Shown here: one piece after another, positions 27,453-36,341 of the stretch | Layout of the letters: each line of letters begins with the position of its first letter | Position numbering within the stretch: the first letter of the stretch is position 1 | Assembly: GCF_003217095.1 (NCBI RefSeq) | Contig: NZ_QJSR01000001.1 | Coordinates: 1,154,009-1,218,008, forward strand | Source: Rhizobium sp. PP-CC-3A-592 | GTDB lineage: Bacteria; Pseudomonadota; Alphaproteobacteria; Rhizobiales; Rhizobiaceae | Direction of reading: 5' to 3' | Length of the DNA: 64,000 nucleotides | Translations under genes and position numbers: made by a program | The notes under the pieces: model-generated | What the model was told of the DNA's origin: nothing | Seen by the model: only the letters and a program-made list of their open reading frames with translations | Databases searched by the model: none

Positions 27453-29173
27453 GCGATACCGTCAACGAGACGCGCTGGCCGGGCGGCATGGCCGAGCGCA
27501 TGGAAGCGATCGCCAGAACCAGCAGCGTCGATGTCGTCATCATCGGCGCCGGCGTCAACGGCGCCGGTCTGTTTCGCGATCTCTGCGCGCAAGGCCTCAC
27601 CTGCCTCATCCTCGACAAGTCGGATTACGGCTCCGGCACGAGTGCCGCACCTTCCAGGCTGATCCATGGCGGCCTGAAATATCTGGAAACGGGCGAACTG
27701 CGGCTGGTCGCGCAATCCACCTACGAGCGCAACCTGCTGCTGCGCAACGCACCGCATTACGTGAAGCCGCTCGCGACCGTCATTCCGATCTTCTCCTGGA
27801 CGAAAGGCGTCTGGTCGGCCGTGCGCACGCTCTTCGGCGCCAAGGGAACGCCGCGCAGCCGCGGTGCGCTTCTGATCAAGACAGGCCTTTCGATGTATGA
27901 CGCCTACGGCGCCCGCCAGCGGGTAATGCCGCGGCACACGATGGCGGGCAAGGCCGCATCGCTGCGCAGCCTGCCGGCGCTGACGCCGCGCATCGTGGCC
28001 ACCGGCACCTATTACGACGCGACCGTGACGCATCCCGAGCGACTGGTGGCCGAACTGGTACGCGACGGCCTTGCGGCGAGCCCCACCTCTGCCGCCGTCA
28101 ACCATGCGCGTCTGGAAAGCCGCGCCGGCGAAACGCTGGTTATCTCCAGCCTGCTCAACGGTGCGCAGTTGCGCGTGAAGCCGAAGCTCGTGGTCAATGC
28201 CGGCGGGCCCTGGATCGACACGGTCAATGCGACGCTCGGCGAGACCTCCCGCATGATCGGCGGCACCAAGGGCTCGCACATCCTGCTGCGACACGACGCG
28301 CTGCTGAAGGAGCTCGCCGGCCGGATGATCTACTTCGAGGCGGATGACGGCCGTATCTGCCTCGTCTTCGACTATCTCGGCCGTGCGATGGTCGGCTCGA
28401 CCGACATTAAGGCCGACCAGCCGGACAGCGTGCGCTGCGAGGACGACGAGATCGACTATCTGCTGGACAGCCTCGGCAAGCTCCTACCGAAGATGCAATT
28501 CGACCGCAGCCAAATCGTCTACACCTATAGCGGCATCCGCCCTTTGCCGGCTAACAATGCGAGTGATCCCGGCCTGATCAGCCGCGATCACGTGACGCCG
28601 GTTCTGGAGCCGACGGGCGACCGTCCGTTCCCCGTGCTGTCGTTGGTCGGCGGCAAGTGGACGACGTTTCGCGGTTACGCGGAAGAGGTGGCGGACACCG
28701 TGCTGATGCGTCTTGGTCGGGCGCGCACGGTTTCGACCGAGGCCATGCCCATCGGCGGTGGCCGCGACTATCCGGGTGACGATGCTGCAGGCCACCGGCT
28801 GGTGGCCAACATTGCTGCGACGTCAGGGCTTTCCCAGGCGCAAACGGAGGCGCTGTTTGCCCGCTACGGGACGACGGCCCGCACTGTCGCTCTGCACATC
28901 GCCGCGTCGAGCGCAGCGTCCCTTCCCGACGCTGCGGACCATTTCGAGGGCGAGATCGATTATCTCATACGTCATGAGCAGGTGGGACGGCTCACCGATA
29001 TCGTGCTTCGCCGCACGGCGCTCGCCGTCACGGGAACGCTGACACTCCGCCTCCTTCGCCGTATCGCGGAAATTTCCGGGCAGGCGCTCGATTGGAATGC
29101 GGCGAGGATAGAGCAGGAGATCGAGAGCGTCAGAGACGAACTCTCGCGACTGCATGGCGTGACCCTGGCGTAA
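27449..29173 (+). CDS. FAD-dependent glycerol-3-phosphate dehydrogenase family protein (GlpD/EryB-like)
   Basis: This 574-residue flavoprotein has an N-terminal FAD-binding GxGxxG (VDVVIIGAGVNGAGLFRDL, about 27-45). Family motifs follow: GTSAAPSRLIHGGLKYLETGE, TYYDATVTHPERL and NAGGPWIDTV, then a GGKWTTFRGYAEEVAD stretch and the C-terminal DAO domain. GlpD oxidises glycerol-3-phosphate at the membrane. The paralogue EryB in Brucella oxidises erythritol phosphate. The FGGY kinase and DeoR context fits either a glycerol- or a polyol-phosphate substrate. The frame is open far upstream through the regulator gene, but ATG 27449 (AGGCAGGACATC before it) is the real start. Confidence 0.87.
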   Translation: MSDTVNETRWPGGMAERMEAIARTSSVDVVIIGAGVNGAGLFRDLCAQGLTCLILDKSDYGSGTSAAPSRLIHGGLKYLETGELRLVAQSTYERNLLLRNAPHYVKPLATVIPIFSWTKGVWSAVRTLFGAKGTPRSRGALLIKTGLSMYDAYGARQRVMPRHTMAGKAASLRSLPALTPRIVATGTYYDATVTHPERLVAELVRDGLAASPTSAAVNHARLESRAGETLVISSLLNGAQLRVKPKLVVNAGGPWIDTVNATLGETSRMIGGTKGSHILLRHDALLKELAGRMIYFEADDGRICLVFDYLGRAMVGSTDIKADQPDSVRCEDDEIDYLLDSLGKLLPKMQFDRSQIVYTYSGIRPLPANNASDPGLISRDHVTPVLEPTGDRPFPVLSLVGGKWTTFRGYAEEVADTVLMRLGRARTVSTEAMPIGGGRDYPGDDAAGHRLVANIAATSGLSQAQTEALFARYGTTARTVALHIAASSAASLPDAADHFEGEIDYLIRHEQVGRLTDIVLRRTALAVTGTLTLRLLRRIAEISGQALDWNAARIEQEIESVRDELSRLHGVTLA

Positions 29174-29225
29174 TCGCCGGGGTTCATCGCCTGATGTGTG
29201 TCACTATTTCGGGTTACCTCAGACA

Positions 29226-29264
29226 ATAAAAAAGGCCGGGGCGAAACCGCACCGACCTTCCTCA
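29226..29264 (-). terminator. Leftward rho-independent terminator without an obvious gene
   Basis: Read on the minus strand, AAGGTCGGTGCGG pairs with GCCCCGGCCTT around a short TTTC loop and runs into TTTTTT. There is one mismatch and one G-T pair. No credible minus-strand gene ends just before it. The nearest minus-strand transcript is tRNA-Gly, 255 bp upstream. Confidence 0.65.
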
Positions 29265-29463
29265 TTCGCTTTTATCAAGTTGCCAGTACATCCGTGGTCA
29301 AATCGACGAAAGCTTGCATCGGACCCGAGAACATCTCTTTTCGAAACGCTCGACCGGTTGCCGATGAGAGAGATATAGGAGCCGAATGTGACGACTTCAA
29401 GTCGAAGCCAAATTTTCTTCGCAGAATCATTCTCATCGAGATTTTGGTCCAGGAACCGGCTCA

Positions 29464-29490
29464 GTGACACGCGGGTGACACGAGTGACAC
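29464..29490. repeat. Triple GTGACAC direct repeat next to tRNA-Gly
   Basis: GTGACAC occurs at 29464-29470, 29475-29481 and 29484-29490, close to the 3' end of tRNA-Gly. Clustered short direct repeats of this kind can be integrase or regulator binding sites. Nothing else here confirms either. Confidence 0.5.
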
Positions 29491-29518
29491 GCCAATTTTC
29501 TCAAACCCCTGGGTTTTC

Positions 29519-29592
29519 TGGAGCGGGTGAAGGGAATCGAACCCTCGTATTCAGCTTGGGAAGCTGCTGCTCTACCATTGAGCTACACCCGC
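29519..29592 (-). tRNA. tRNA-Gly (anticodon CCC)
   Basis: On the minus strand the 74-nt sequence begins GCGGGTGTAGCTCAATGGTA and ends in ACCCGC-T-CCA with the CCA encoded. The anticodon loop is TTCCCAA, the T-loop is TTCGATTC, and the acceptor stem GCGGGTG pairs perfectly. The 27-43 pair of the anticodon stem is a G-A mismatch, and the rest of the cloverleaf is regular. A TTGACA box lies upstream (29626-29631 on the complementary strand). Confidence 0.95.
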
Positions 29593-29668
29593 CGATGCGC
29601 CAGACATCCAACAGATGTGGCGGCGTGTCAATCCTCAAGCGCGGATGGGACGCTTCAAAACGCGCTTC

Positions 29669-30763
29669 TCAGCCGCGAAAATGCTTGGAAAGCTTCAAGC
29701 CCTGCGCCTGATAGTTCGAGCCGACGCCAAGGCCGTAGAGCCCTTTCGGGCGCTCCATCATGTGTTCGTAGACGAGGCGGCCGACGATCTGGCCGTGTTC
29801 GAGAATGAAAGGCACCTCGTGGCTGCGCACTTCGAGCACGGCGCGGCTGCCGGTGCCGCCGGCCTGCGCATGGCCGAAGCCGGGGTCGAAGAAGCCTGCA
29901 TAGTGGACGCGGAACTCGCCGACCAGCGGGTCGAACGGCGTCATCTCCGCGGCAAAAAGCGGTGGCACGTGCACGGCCTCGCGCGAGACGAGAATGTAGA
30001 ACTCATCGGGATCGAGGATGAGTTCGTCAGCACCACGGCTGTAGAGCGGCTCCCAGAAATCGTAGATCCCGTGGGCGCCCTTGCGGTCCACGTCCACCAC
30101 GGCGGTGTGGTGCTTGCCGCGATAGCCGATCAGCCCGTCCTCGCCGGTCCCCTTCAGGTCGATCGACAGCGCGATGCCGGCGCCGGAGACGTTCGGCGTA
30201 TCGCTGGCCACGAGCGTGTCCGTTCGGTGAAGCTCGAGAACCTCGGTCTCGGTGAGCAGTGCATGGCCGACCCGGAAGCGGATCTGCGACAAGCGCGAGC
30301 CGCGCCGCACGATGACGGGAAAGGTGCGCGGGCTGATTTCGAGGTAGAGCGGGCCGCGATAGCCAGCGGGGATCTTGTCGAACTCCTGCGCACGATCGGT
30401 GATGACGCGGGTGAAGATATCCAGCCGGCCGGTCGAGCTCTTCGGGTTGGCCGAGGCCGACATGGATGGTGGCAGGTCGAGGCTTTCCATCAGGGGCACA
30501 ATGTAGACGCAGCCCGTTTCGAGCACCGCGCCTTCGCTCAGATCGATCACGTGAAGCTTGAGGCGATCGAGCTTGTCGGCGACGAGATGTCCCGGACCCG
30601 GCATGAAGCTCGCACGCACGCGGAAGGCCCGGGCGCCGAGCCGCAGGTCGAGGCTCGCCGGCTGGATCTGGTCGTCGTCCAGCGGCCCTTCGCTGAGAAG
30701 ACGGCCGTGCTCGAACAGCGAAGCGATTGCGCTATCCGCCAGAATGCCCGTTTCGCGCGCCAT
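29669..30763 (-). CDS. dcd: 2'-deoxycytidine 5'-triphosphate deaminase, long two-domain form
   Basis: This 364-residue protein is about twice the length of E. coli Dcd and has two related beta-barrel halves, as in the alphaproteobacterial form. DDDQIQPASLDLRLG near residue 30 and ASANPKSSTGRLDIFTR near residue 110 carry the conserved Ser/Arg of the dCTP deaminase/dUTPase fold. The latter matches the SSxxR active-site motif. It converts dCTP to dUTP to feed dTTP synthesis. ATG 30763 gives the conserved start (MARETGILADSAI). The frame continues upstream into the metZ leader, which is not coding. It is divergent from metZ. Confidence 0.88.
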   Translation of the reverse strand: MARETGILADSAIASLFEHGRLLSEGPLDDDQIQPASLDLRLGARAFRVRASFMPGPGHLVADKLDRLKLHVIDLSEGAVLETGCVYIVPLMESLDLPPSMSASANPKSSTGRLDIFTRVITDRAQEFDKIPAGYRGPLYLEISPRTFPVIVRRGSRLSQIRFRVGHALLTETEVLELHRTDTLVASDTPNVSGAGIALSIDLKGTGEDGLIGYRGKHHTAVVDVDRKGAHGIYDFWEPLYSRGADELILDPDEFYILVSREAVHVPPLFAAEMTPFDPLVGEFRVHYAGFFDPGFGHAQAGGTGSRAVLEVRSHEVPFILEHGQIVGRLVYEHMMERPKGLYGLGVGSNYQAQGLKLSKHFRG

Positions 30764-30841
30764 GCCATCATCCTTTTTTGAAGGCCGACAAAACCAAATA
30801 CGGCCGATTGACGCAAGCGGGGCGAAGACGTATGGGAACTT

Positions 30842-30903
30842 ATCCCGTGGTGATTTGGCCGGTCGGCTTGCAGCCACGTTAAACAAATGGCTAAAAAGAC
30901 CGG
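30842..30903 (+). promoter_or_regulatory. SAM-II riboswitch aptamer upstream of metZ
   Basis: The sequence shows the compact SAM-II pseudoknot: the P1 strand CGTGG (30846-30850), then TGATTTGGCC, GGCTTGCAG and the returning CCACG (30874-30878). The conserved AAACAAA (30881-30887) and GCTAAAAAG (30890-30898) end segments follow. This motif is the classic leader of metA/metZ genes in alphaproteobacteria and binds S-adenosylmethionine. It lies about 60 bp before the metZ start codon. Confidence 0.9.
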
Positions 30904-30939
30904 GCTCGAACCGGTCTGCTTTACGCGACCGGTTTTTTT
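30897..30939 (+). terminator. Riboswitch-coupled terminator/antiterminator before metZ
   Basis: Three mutually complementary blocks are present: AGACCGG (30897-30903), CCGGTCT (30911-30917) and GACCGGT (30927-30933). The first can pair with the second. Alternatively ACCGGTC (30910-30916) pairs with the third and is followed by seven T residues, forming a rho-independent terminator. The first block abuts the end of the SAM-II aptamer, so SAM binding could choose between the two. Confidence 0.75.
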
Positions 30940-30960
30940 GTTTCTGGAAGGAGACAATTG

Positions 30961-32154
30961 ATGAGCACGGCAAACAACACCTGGCGCCCGGCGACACAGC
31001 TCGTTCACGGCGGCACCACCCGCTCCAGCCACGGCGAAACCTCCGAAGCGATCTTCCTGACGCAGGGCTTCGTCTACGAGACGTCGGAGGCCGCGGAAGC
31101 GCGCTTCAAGGGCGAAACGGACGGCTTCATCTATGCCCGCTACGGCAGCCCCACCAACGACATGTTCGAGAAGCGCATGTGCCTGCTGGAAGGCGCCGAA
31201 GATGCGCGCGCCACGGCCTCGGGCATGGCGGCGGTCTCGGCGGCCATCCTCTGCCAGCTGAAGGCCGGCGATCATATCGTCGCAGCCCGTGCGCTCTTCG
31301 GCTCGTGCCGCTGGGTCGTGGAAACGCTGGCGCCGACCTACGGCATCGAATGCACGCTGGTCGATGGCCGCTTCATCGAGAACTGGGAAAAGGCGATCCG
31401 CCCGAATACCAAGGTCTTCTTCCTGGAAAGCCCGACCAACCCGACGCTGGAAGTGGTCGATATTGCGGCCGTGGCCAAGCTTGCCGATGCGGCGGGTGCC
31501 AAGCTGGTGGTGGACAACGTCTTTGCGACGCCGCTTCTGCAGAAGCCGCTCGAACTCGGCGCGCATGTGGTCGTCTATTCCGCCACCAAGCATATCGACG
31601 GCCAGGGCCGGTGCCTCGGCGGCGTCATCCTGTCGTCGAAGGACTGGATCGACGAGCATCTGCACGACTACTTCCGCCACACGGGCCCGGCCCTGTCGCC
31701 GTTCAACGCCTGGACGCTGCTGAAGGGTATCGAAACCCTGCCGCTGCGCGTGCGCCAGCAGAGCGAGAACGCGGCGAAGGTTGCCGATTTCCTGGTCGAG
31801 CAGAGCCAGGTCGCCCGCGTGATCTATCCCGGCCGGAAAGATCACCCGCAGGCCGACATCATCGCCAAGCAGATGAAGGGCGGCTCCACGCTGGTCTGCT
31901 TCGAGATGAAGGGTGGCAAGGACGCCGCGTTCGCGCTGCAGAACGCGCTCGAGATCGTCAAGATCTCCAACAATCTCGGCGATGCCAAGAGCCTGATCAC
32001 GCATCCGGCGACGACGACGCACAAGAACCTCGCCGAAGACGCCCGCGCCGAGCTCGGTATTTCCGACGGCACCGTGCGGCTGTCCGCCGGGATCGAGGAC
32101 AGTGCCGACCTGATCGAGGATTTCGCCCGGGCACTCAAAACCGTTTCGGCTTGA
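30961..32154 (+). CDS. metZ: O-succinylhomoserine sulfhydrylase
   Basis: This 397-residue PLP enzyme makes homocysteine from O-succinylhomoserine and sulfide in methionine synthesis. It is a Cys/Met metabolism family member, with YARYGSPTNDMFEKRM and FFLESPTNPTLEVVDI. The PLP-binding lysine is visible at Lys210 (VYSATKHIDGQGR). The SAM-II riboswitch in the leader agrees with a methionine-pathway role. ATG 30961 follows a strong GGAAGGAGACAATTG. A TTG one codon earlier is not needed. A terminator follows 30 bp after the stop. Confidence 0.93.
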   Translation: MSTANNTWRPATQLVHGGTTRSSHGETSEAIFLTQGFVYETSEAAEARFKGETDGFIYARYGSPTNDMFEKRMCLLEGAEDARATASGMAAVSAAILCQLKAGDHIVAARALFGSCRWVVETLAPTYGIECTLVDGRFIENWEKAIRPNTKVFFLESPTNPTLEVVDIAAVAKLADAAGAKLVVDNVFATPLLQKPLELGAHVVVYSATKHIDGQGRCLGGVILSSKDWIDEHLHDYFRHTGPALSPFNAWTLLKGIETLPLRVRQQSENAAKVADFLVEQSQVARVIYPGRKDHPQADIIAKQMKGGSTLVCFEMKGGKDAAFALQNALEIVKISNNLGDAKSLITHPATTTHKNLAEDARAELGISDGTVRLSAGIEDSADLIEDFARALKTVSA

Positions 32155-32184
32155 GCCACCTCTTCTGCCATCGCTAAACGCTTG

Positions 32185-32213
32185 AAAATCGCGCCTCATG
32201 GGCGCGATTTTTC
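32185..32213 (+). terminator. Rho-independent terminator of metZ
   Basis: An 11-bp stem (32185-32195 with 32201-32211) encloses a 5-nt loop and ends in a T run (TTTTTC). It separates metZ from apaG. Confidence 0.85.
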
Positions 32214-32308
32214 TTTGTGCCGCGCTGCAACACACTTTCCGCGGGCGTTATTCTTCGGGAAACCATCTGGCTCTAGAATAGGCTCAGCGACTGGAAAGGT
32301 TTTGCATC

Positions 32309-32701
32309 ATGTATCGCGCGCTGACACGGGACATCGAGGTCACCGTAGAGCCCTACTATCTGGAGGATCAGTCCGATCCCGAAGACGGGCGCTACGTTTG
32401 GGGCTACCGGATCCTGATCTCCAACCGTTCCGTCAAGACGGTGCGGCTGATGACGCGCTACTGGCACATTACCGACGAAAACGGACAGGTGGACGAGGTG
32501 AACGGCCCCGGCGTGATCGGTGAGCAGCCGGTGCTCAATCCCGGTGACACGTTCGAATACTCCTCCGGCTGCCCGCTCGACACGCCATCCGGCGTTATGT
32601 TCGGCCACTACGCGATGGAGACGCCCGAAGGCGAGACCTTCACGGTGGATATTCCCGCCTTCTCTCTCGATCTGCCCGGCCTCAGCCGCACGCTGAACTG
32701 A
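32309..32701 (+). CDS. apaG: ApaG domain protein
   Basis: This 130-residue single-domain protein has the ApaG fold. It begins [20 protein letters not shown] and contains [27 protein letters not shown], a [19 protein letters not shown] motif and a closing MFGHYAME. The family is linked to Co2+ resistance and to Ap4A metabolism in enterics. The biochemical role is still unclear. Length is normal. It stands between the metZ terminator and the convergent hslO gene, so it probably has its own promoter in the 95 bp upstream. Confidence 0.92.
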   Translation: MYRALTRDIEVTVEPYYLEDQSDPEDGRYVWGYRILISNRSVKTVRLMTRYWHITDENGQVDEVNGPGVIGEQPVLNPGDTFEYSSGCPLDTPSGVMFGHYAMETPEGETFTVDIPAFSLDLPGLSRTLN

Positions 32702-32753
32702 CCTCCGGCTACAGAAGCCGGGAGCCTATACGGCGAAGTCTCGCCTGGTCTGA

Positions 32754-33740
32754 TTACTGCGGACGGACTTCTGTCGCCTCGAAGGTATAGGTGGTCGAGC
32801 AGAACTCGCAGGTCACCGAAATGACGCCATCCTCCACGGTGCTTTCGATCTCCTCCTGGCTGAAGCTGGCGAGGACATCGCGAAGCTTTTCGCGCGAGCA
32901 GGCGCACTGGTCGTAGACCGCCTGCGGCGGATAGACCCGCACCCCGCGCTCATGAAACAGGCGAAAGAGCAGCCGTTCGGTACCGACCATGGGGTCGGTC
33001 AGTTCGTCGGCATCGATCGTCTCCACCATCACACGGGCTTCGTCCCACAGATCGTCCACGCTGCCATCGAAGCTCTCGGCACCATCGCCACCATGCAGGT
33101 CCTGCTGGCGCATGCGGTCCGGTGCTTCCGGCAGAAACTGCGCGACCATGCCGCCGGCACGCCAGCGGTGACGTGGCTTGCCGTTCTCGTCGCGATCCAG
33201 AAGCTCGGCCACGCCGAGGCGCACCTTGGTCGGGATCTGCTCCGACTGGCGGAAGTAGACGCCGGCGATCTCCTCCAGCGAGGCGCCGTCGAGCGGTACG
33301 ATACCCTGATAGCGCTGGGTGAACTCGCCCTGATCGATGGTGAAGGCGAGAACGCCCTGTCCGAGAAGAGCCTGTGAATCGGTCTCGCCCTTCTCGATGG
33401 CGCTGGCCAAGGCCTCCTCGTCGTAGCGGGCATAAGCCCGCACACGGTCAGGCGTCGAGAAATCGGCAACGACGAGGTCGACAGGACCGTCGCTCTTCGT
33501 CTGGATGATCAGCTTGCCGTCGAACTTCAGCGAGGTGCCGAGCAGCACCGTCAGCACCACCGTTTCGGCCACGAGACGCGCGACCGGAAGCGGATAATTG
33601 TGACGTTCGAGGATCGCGTCCAGCATCGGCCCGAGCTGGACGGCGCGGCCGCGCACATCGAGACCTTCCACCTGGAAAGGCACGACGCGGTCATCGCCCG
33701 CATAGCCGAATTCGCCGAGATCTGGTCCCTTGTCCACCAT
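32754..33740 (-). CDS. hslO: Redox-regulated chaperone Hsp33
   Basis: This 328-residue cytoplasmic holdase is activated by oxidation. The C-terminal zinc-binding cysteines are intact: CAC at 279-281 (YDQCACSREKL) and CEFC at 311-314. Disulfide formation there unfolds the linker and exposes the client site. The N-terminal domain has DDRVVPFQVEGLDVRGRAV and LLGTSLKFDGKLIIQTKSDG (positions about 13-90). I chose ATG 33740 because the AGGAG box sits 7 bp upstream. ATG 33746 is too close to it. It lies downstream of argF on the same strand after a 313-bp gap with its own palindromes. Confidence 0.92.
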   Translation of the reverse strand: MVDKGPDLGEFGYAGDDRVVPFQVEGLDVRGRAVQLGPMLDAILERHNYPLPVARLVAETVVLTVLLGTSLKFDGKLIIQTKSDGPVDLVVADFSTPDRVRAYARYDEEALASAIEKGETDSQALLGQGVLAFTIDQGEFTQRYQGIVPLDGASLEEIAGVYFRQSEQIPTKVRLGVAELLDRDENGKPRHRWRAGGMVAQFLPEAPDRMRQQDLHGGDGAESFDGSVDDLWDEARVMVETIDADELTDPMVGTERLLFRLFHERGVRVYPPQAVYDQCACSREKLRDVLASFSQEEIESTVEDGVISVTCEFCSTTYTFEATEVRPQ

Positions 33741-34053
33741 GTCCATACTCCTGATGCAAGACCCGCCGCGGCGAGCCCGAACGCAGATGACGGCTCCCCG
33801 GACAGGTCCGGGAATCGCAAGCCGCAACTCCATTCTATTGGATTGATATGAAATGCCAGCAAAAAACCGTGGCATCCCGCTTGGCCACTACAGCGCCGTG
33901 CGTCAAATATGACGCACTCTGTTTCACTGTAGCGGTTTATACTTGCTGCATAATTTTATCCTGCAATCGACTCCGACTGAAGGAATTACGCAGTAGATCG
34001 GGAGCCGGATGCCGGTTTTCAAGGTTTCGGCGCTGCAAGCCGACGGGAAGCGC
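33741..34053. promoter_or_regulatory. argF-hslO gap with nested inverted repeats
   Basis: The 313-bp gap carries no gene. Within it, TGCGTCA-AATA-TGACGCA (33899-33916) is a perfect 7-bp inverted repeat. It is enclosed by CTACAG (33888-33893) and CTGTAG (33927-33932). The AT-rich core lies about 160-190 bp before hslO and fits an operator or promoter region for it. No matching regulator was identified. Confidence 0.5.
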
Positions 34054-34971
34054 TCAAAGCGCCCCGAGGCACCAGGCAAGGATCGACTTCTGCGCGTGCA
34101 GGCGGTTCTCGGCCTCGTCGAACACGACCGACTGGCGGCCGTCGATCACCTCGTCGGTCACTTCCTCGCCACGATGTGCCGGCAGGCAGTGCATGAACAA
34201 TGCGTTCTCATCCGCCTTCGACATCAAGGCGGCATTGACCTGATACGGCTGGAAGACATTGTGGCCGCGGGCGCGGTGTTCCTGGTTCATCGACACCCAG
34301 GTGTCCGTCACCACGCAGTCGGCACCGGCCACCGTCTTTTCCGGATCGTGTGACAGGACGACATTGCCGCCATTGTTGCGCGCCCAGTTGAGGATCTTGT
34401 CGTCGGGCTCGGAGCCGAGCGGCACGGCCATCTTCATCGTGTAGCCGAAACGGGCGGAGCCCTCGATGAAGGAGTGCAGCACATTGTTGCCGTCGCCGGT
34501 CCAGGCGATGGTCTTGCCCTTTACGGGGCCGTTATGCTCCTCGAAGGTCATGATGTCGGCCATGATCTGGCAGGGATGCGTCGTATCCGTCAGCGCGTTG
34601 ATGACGGGCACGGTGGCGTGTTCGGCAAGTTCGAGCAGGCGGCTGTGATCCGTCGTGCGGATCATGATCGCGTCGACATAGCGCGAGAGGACCTTGGCGG
34701 TATCGCCGATGGTCTCGGCGCGACCGAGCTGCATTTCCGTGCCCGACAGGAACAGCGTCTCGCCGCCGAGCTGCCGCATGCCGACATCGAAGGACACGCG
34801 GGTCCGCGTCGAGGGCTTTTCGAAGATCATGGCGAGCATCTTGCCGGCCAGCGGCTTCTCGGCTGTCCCGGCCTTGGTCGCTGCCTTTCGCACCCGCGCA
34901 TCATCGATGATGGAGCGCAGGTTCTCGGCCGACATGGCGGAGAGATCGAGGAAGTGCCGGGTATCAGCCAT
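34054..34971 (-). CDS. argF: Ornithine carbamoyltransferase (anabolic)
   Basis: This 305-residue enzyme joins carbamoyl phosphate and ornithine to citrulline in arginine synthesis. The carbamoyl-phosphate motif STRTR is at residues 54-58 ([12 protein letters not shown]). The ornithine-loop segments DTWVSMNQE and the catalytic [12 protein letters not shown] are also present. Length is typical of a single anabolic OTCase. It lies 91 bp after argD on the same strand, so the two probably form an argDF operon. hslO downstream is separated by a longer gap. Confidence 0.94.
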   Translation of the reverse strand: MADTRHFLDLSAMSAENLRSIIDDARVRKAATKAGTAEKPLAGKMLAMIFEKPSTRTRVSFDVGMRQLGGETLFLSGTEMQLGRAETIGDTAKVLSRYVDAIMIRTTDHSRLLELAEHATVPVINALTDTTHPCQIMADIMTFEEHNGPVKGKTIAWTGDGNNVLHSFIEGSARFGYTMKMAVPLGSEPDDKILNWARNNGGNVVLSHDPEKTVAGADCVVTDTWVSMNQEHRARGHNVFQPYQVNAALMSKADENALFMHCLPAHRGEEVTDEVIDGRQSVVFDEAENRLHAQKSILAWCLGAL

Positions 34972-35062
34972 GGAAATGCGTGTCCTGTCCTTGTCCCATC
35001 GGGGCTTCAGCCCCTGTCCGGGCCTGGGTGTCGGTAATCCTGGATGTGGGGGCCGCGCGGCC

Positions 35063-36262
35063 TTAAGCGGTCGCGCGCTGCTTCACGGCCGTCAGCGTCT
35101 CGCTGGCGCGCTCGATGCGGGCGAGGCCCTCGCGGGCTTCCTCCGCGGTGGTGATCAGCGGCGGCAGCAGGCGGATGACGTTTTCGCCGGCGGGAACGGC
35201 CAGCATCTTTTCCGCCCGGATCGCCTTCAGCAGGTCCGCGGAGGGGACCACCGCCTTGATGCCGAGCATGAGGCCTTCGCCGCGGATCTCCTCGATCACG
35301 TCGGGGAAGCGGTCGGCAAGCGACGCCAAACCCTGGCGGAAAACAAGCGCAACGTCGCGGACGTGCTCAAGGAAGCCGTCACCCAGAACCACGTCGAGCA
35401 CGGCATTGCCGACGGCCATGGCGAGCGGATTGCCGCCATAGGTGGAACCATGCGTGCCGGCAACCATGCCGGAGGCGGCCTCTTCCGTCGCAAGGCAGGC
35501 GCCGAGCGGGAAGCCGCCGCCGATGCCCTTGGCGGCCGCCAGAATATCCGGCGCAATGCCAGACCATTCATAAGCGAAGAGCTTGCCGGTCCGGCCGACG
35601 CCGCACTGGACTTCGTCGAAAATCAGCATCAGGCCGTATTCGTCGCAGAGGTCGCGCAGCGCCTGCAGGAAGGCCTTGGGCGCCGGGCGGATGCCGCCCT
35701 CGCCCTGGATCGGCTCGATCAGGATCGCAGCGGTTTCCTCGGTGATCGCATCCTTGACGGCATCGAGATCGCCGAAGGGGACCTGCACGAAGCCGGGCGC
35801 CTTGGGGCCGAAGCCTTCGAGATACTTCGCCTGCCCGCCGGCCGCGATCGTCGCAAGCGTGCGGCCGTGAAACGCGCCTTCGAAGGTGATGACGTGGAAA
35901 CGCTCCGTCCGGCCCTTGGCGAACTGGTAGCGGCGCGCGGTCTTGATGGCGCATTCCAGCGCTTCCGCGCCGGAATTGGTGAAGAAGACCTTGTCGGCGA
36001 ACGTGTTGTCGGTCAGGCGCTTGGCAAGCTTTTCCTGGCCGGGAATCTCGTAGAGGTTCGACAGATGCCAGACCTTTTCGGCCTGATCCTTCAGCGCCGC
36101 CACCAGATGCGGATGGGCGTGGCCGAGCGAATTGACTGCGACGCCGGCAGCGAAATCGAGATAGCGCGAGCCATCTTCCGCCACCAGCCAGACACCTTCG
36201 CCGCGCTCGAAGCGCAGCGGCGCGCGCATGTAGGTCTCGTAAAGCGGGGTTGCCTCGGCCAT
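35063..36262 (-). CDS. argD: Acetylornithine aminotransferase
   Basis: This 399-residue class III PLP aminotransferase converts N-acetylglutamate semialdehyde to N-acetylornithine. It contains [17 protein letters not shown] for cofactor phosphate binding, then [20 protein letters not shown] with the PLP-contacting Asp. The Schiff-base lysine lies in [16 protein letters not shown], near residue 247. It may also serve in lysine synthesis, as ArgD often does. It is followed by argF. A clear promoter and a 5' hairpin lie upstream, and gcrA is divergent. Confidence 0.93.
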   Translation of the reverse strand: MAEATPLYETYMRAPLRFERGEGVWLVAEDGSRYLDFAAGVAVNSLGHAHPHLVAALKDQAEKVWHLSNLYEIPGQEKLAKRLTDNTFADKVFFTNSGAEALECAIKTARRYQFAKGRTERFHVITFEGAFHGRTLATIAAGGQAKYLEGFGPKAPGFVQVPFGDLDAVKDAITEETAAILIEPIQGEGGIRPAPKAFLQALRDLCDEYGLMLIFDEVQCGVGRTGKLFAYEWSGIAPDILAAAKGIGGGFPLGACLATEEAASGMVAGTHGSTYGGNPLAMAVGNAVLDVVLGDGFLEHVRDVALVFRQGLASLADRFPDVIEEIRGEGLMLGIKAVVPSADLLKAIRAEKMLAVPAGENVIRLLPPLITTAEEAREGLARIERASETLTAVKQRATA

Positions 36263-36341
36263 CGTGCCAATCTCCTCGTCCTGTCCGCGCGGGCTGCGGG
36301 AAGGTTCGATCTGTTTTGCAGAGACCGGCAGTGCCGGCCCG

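Larger units (their letters stand above)
29174..29518. other. Gene-poor, AT-richer gap between the GlpD-like gene and tRNA-Gly
   Basis: This 345-bp stretch has no recognisable gene. Small frames of 83-89 codons run through it on both strands but match nothing I know, and one of them runs through a terminator. It contains a leftward rho-independent terminator (29226-29264), three copies of GTGACAC and lower GC than its surroundings. It may be the eroded end of an element once inserted beside the tRNA. Confidence 0.5.

Noticed and set aside
26438-29173. A 911-codon open frame spanning the DeoR regulator and the dehydrogenase
   Set aside because: Its first third is an out-of-frame reading of the regulator gene. 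The family match begins at ATG 27449, which has a ribosome site and an ATGA overlap with the regulator.
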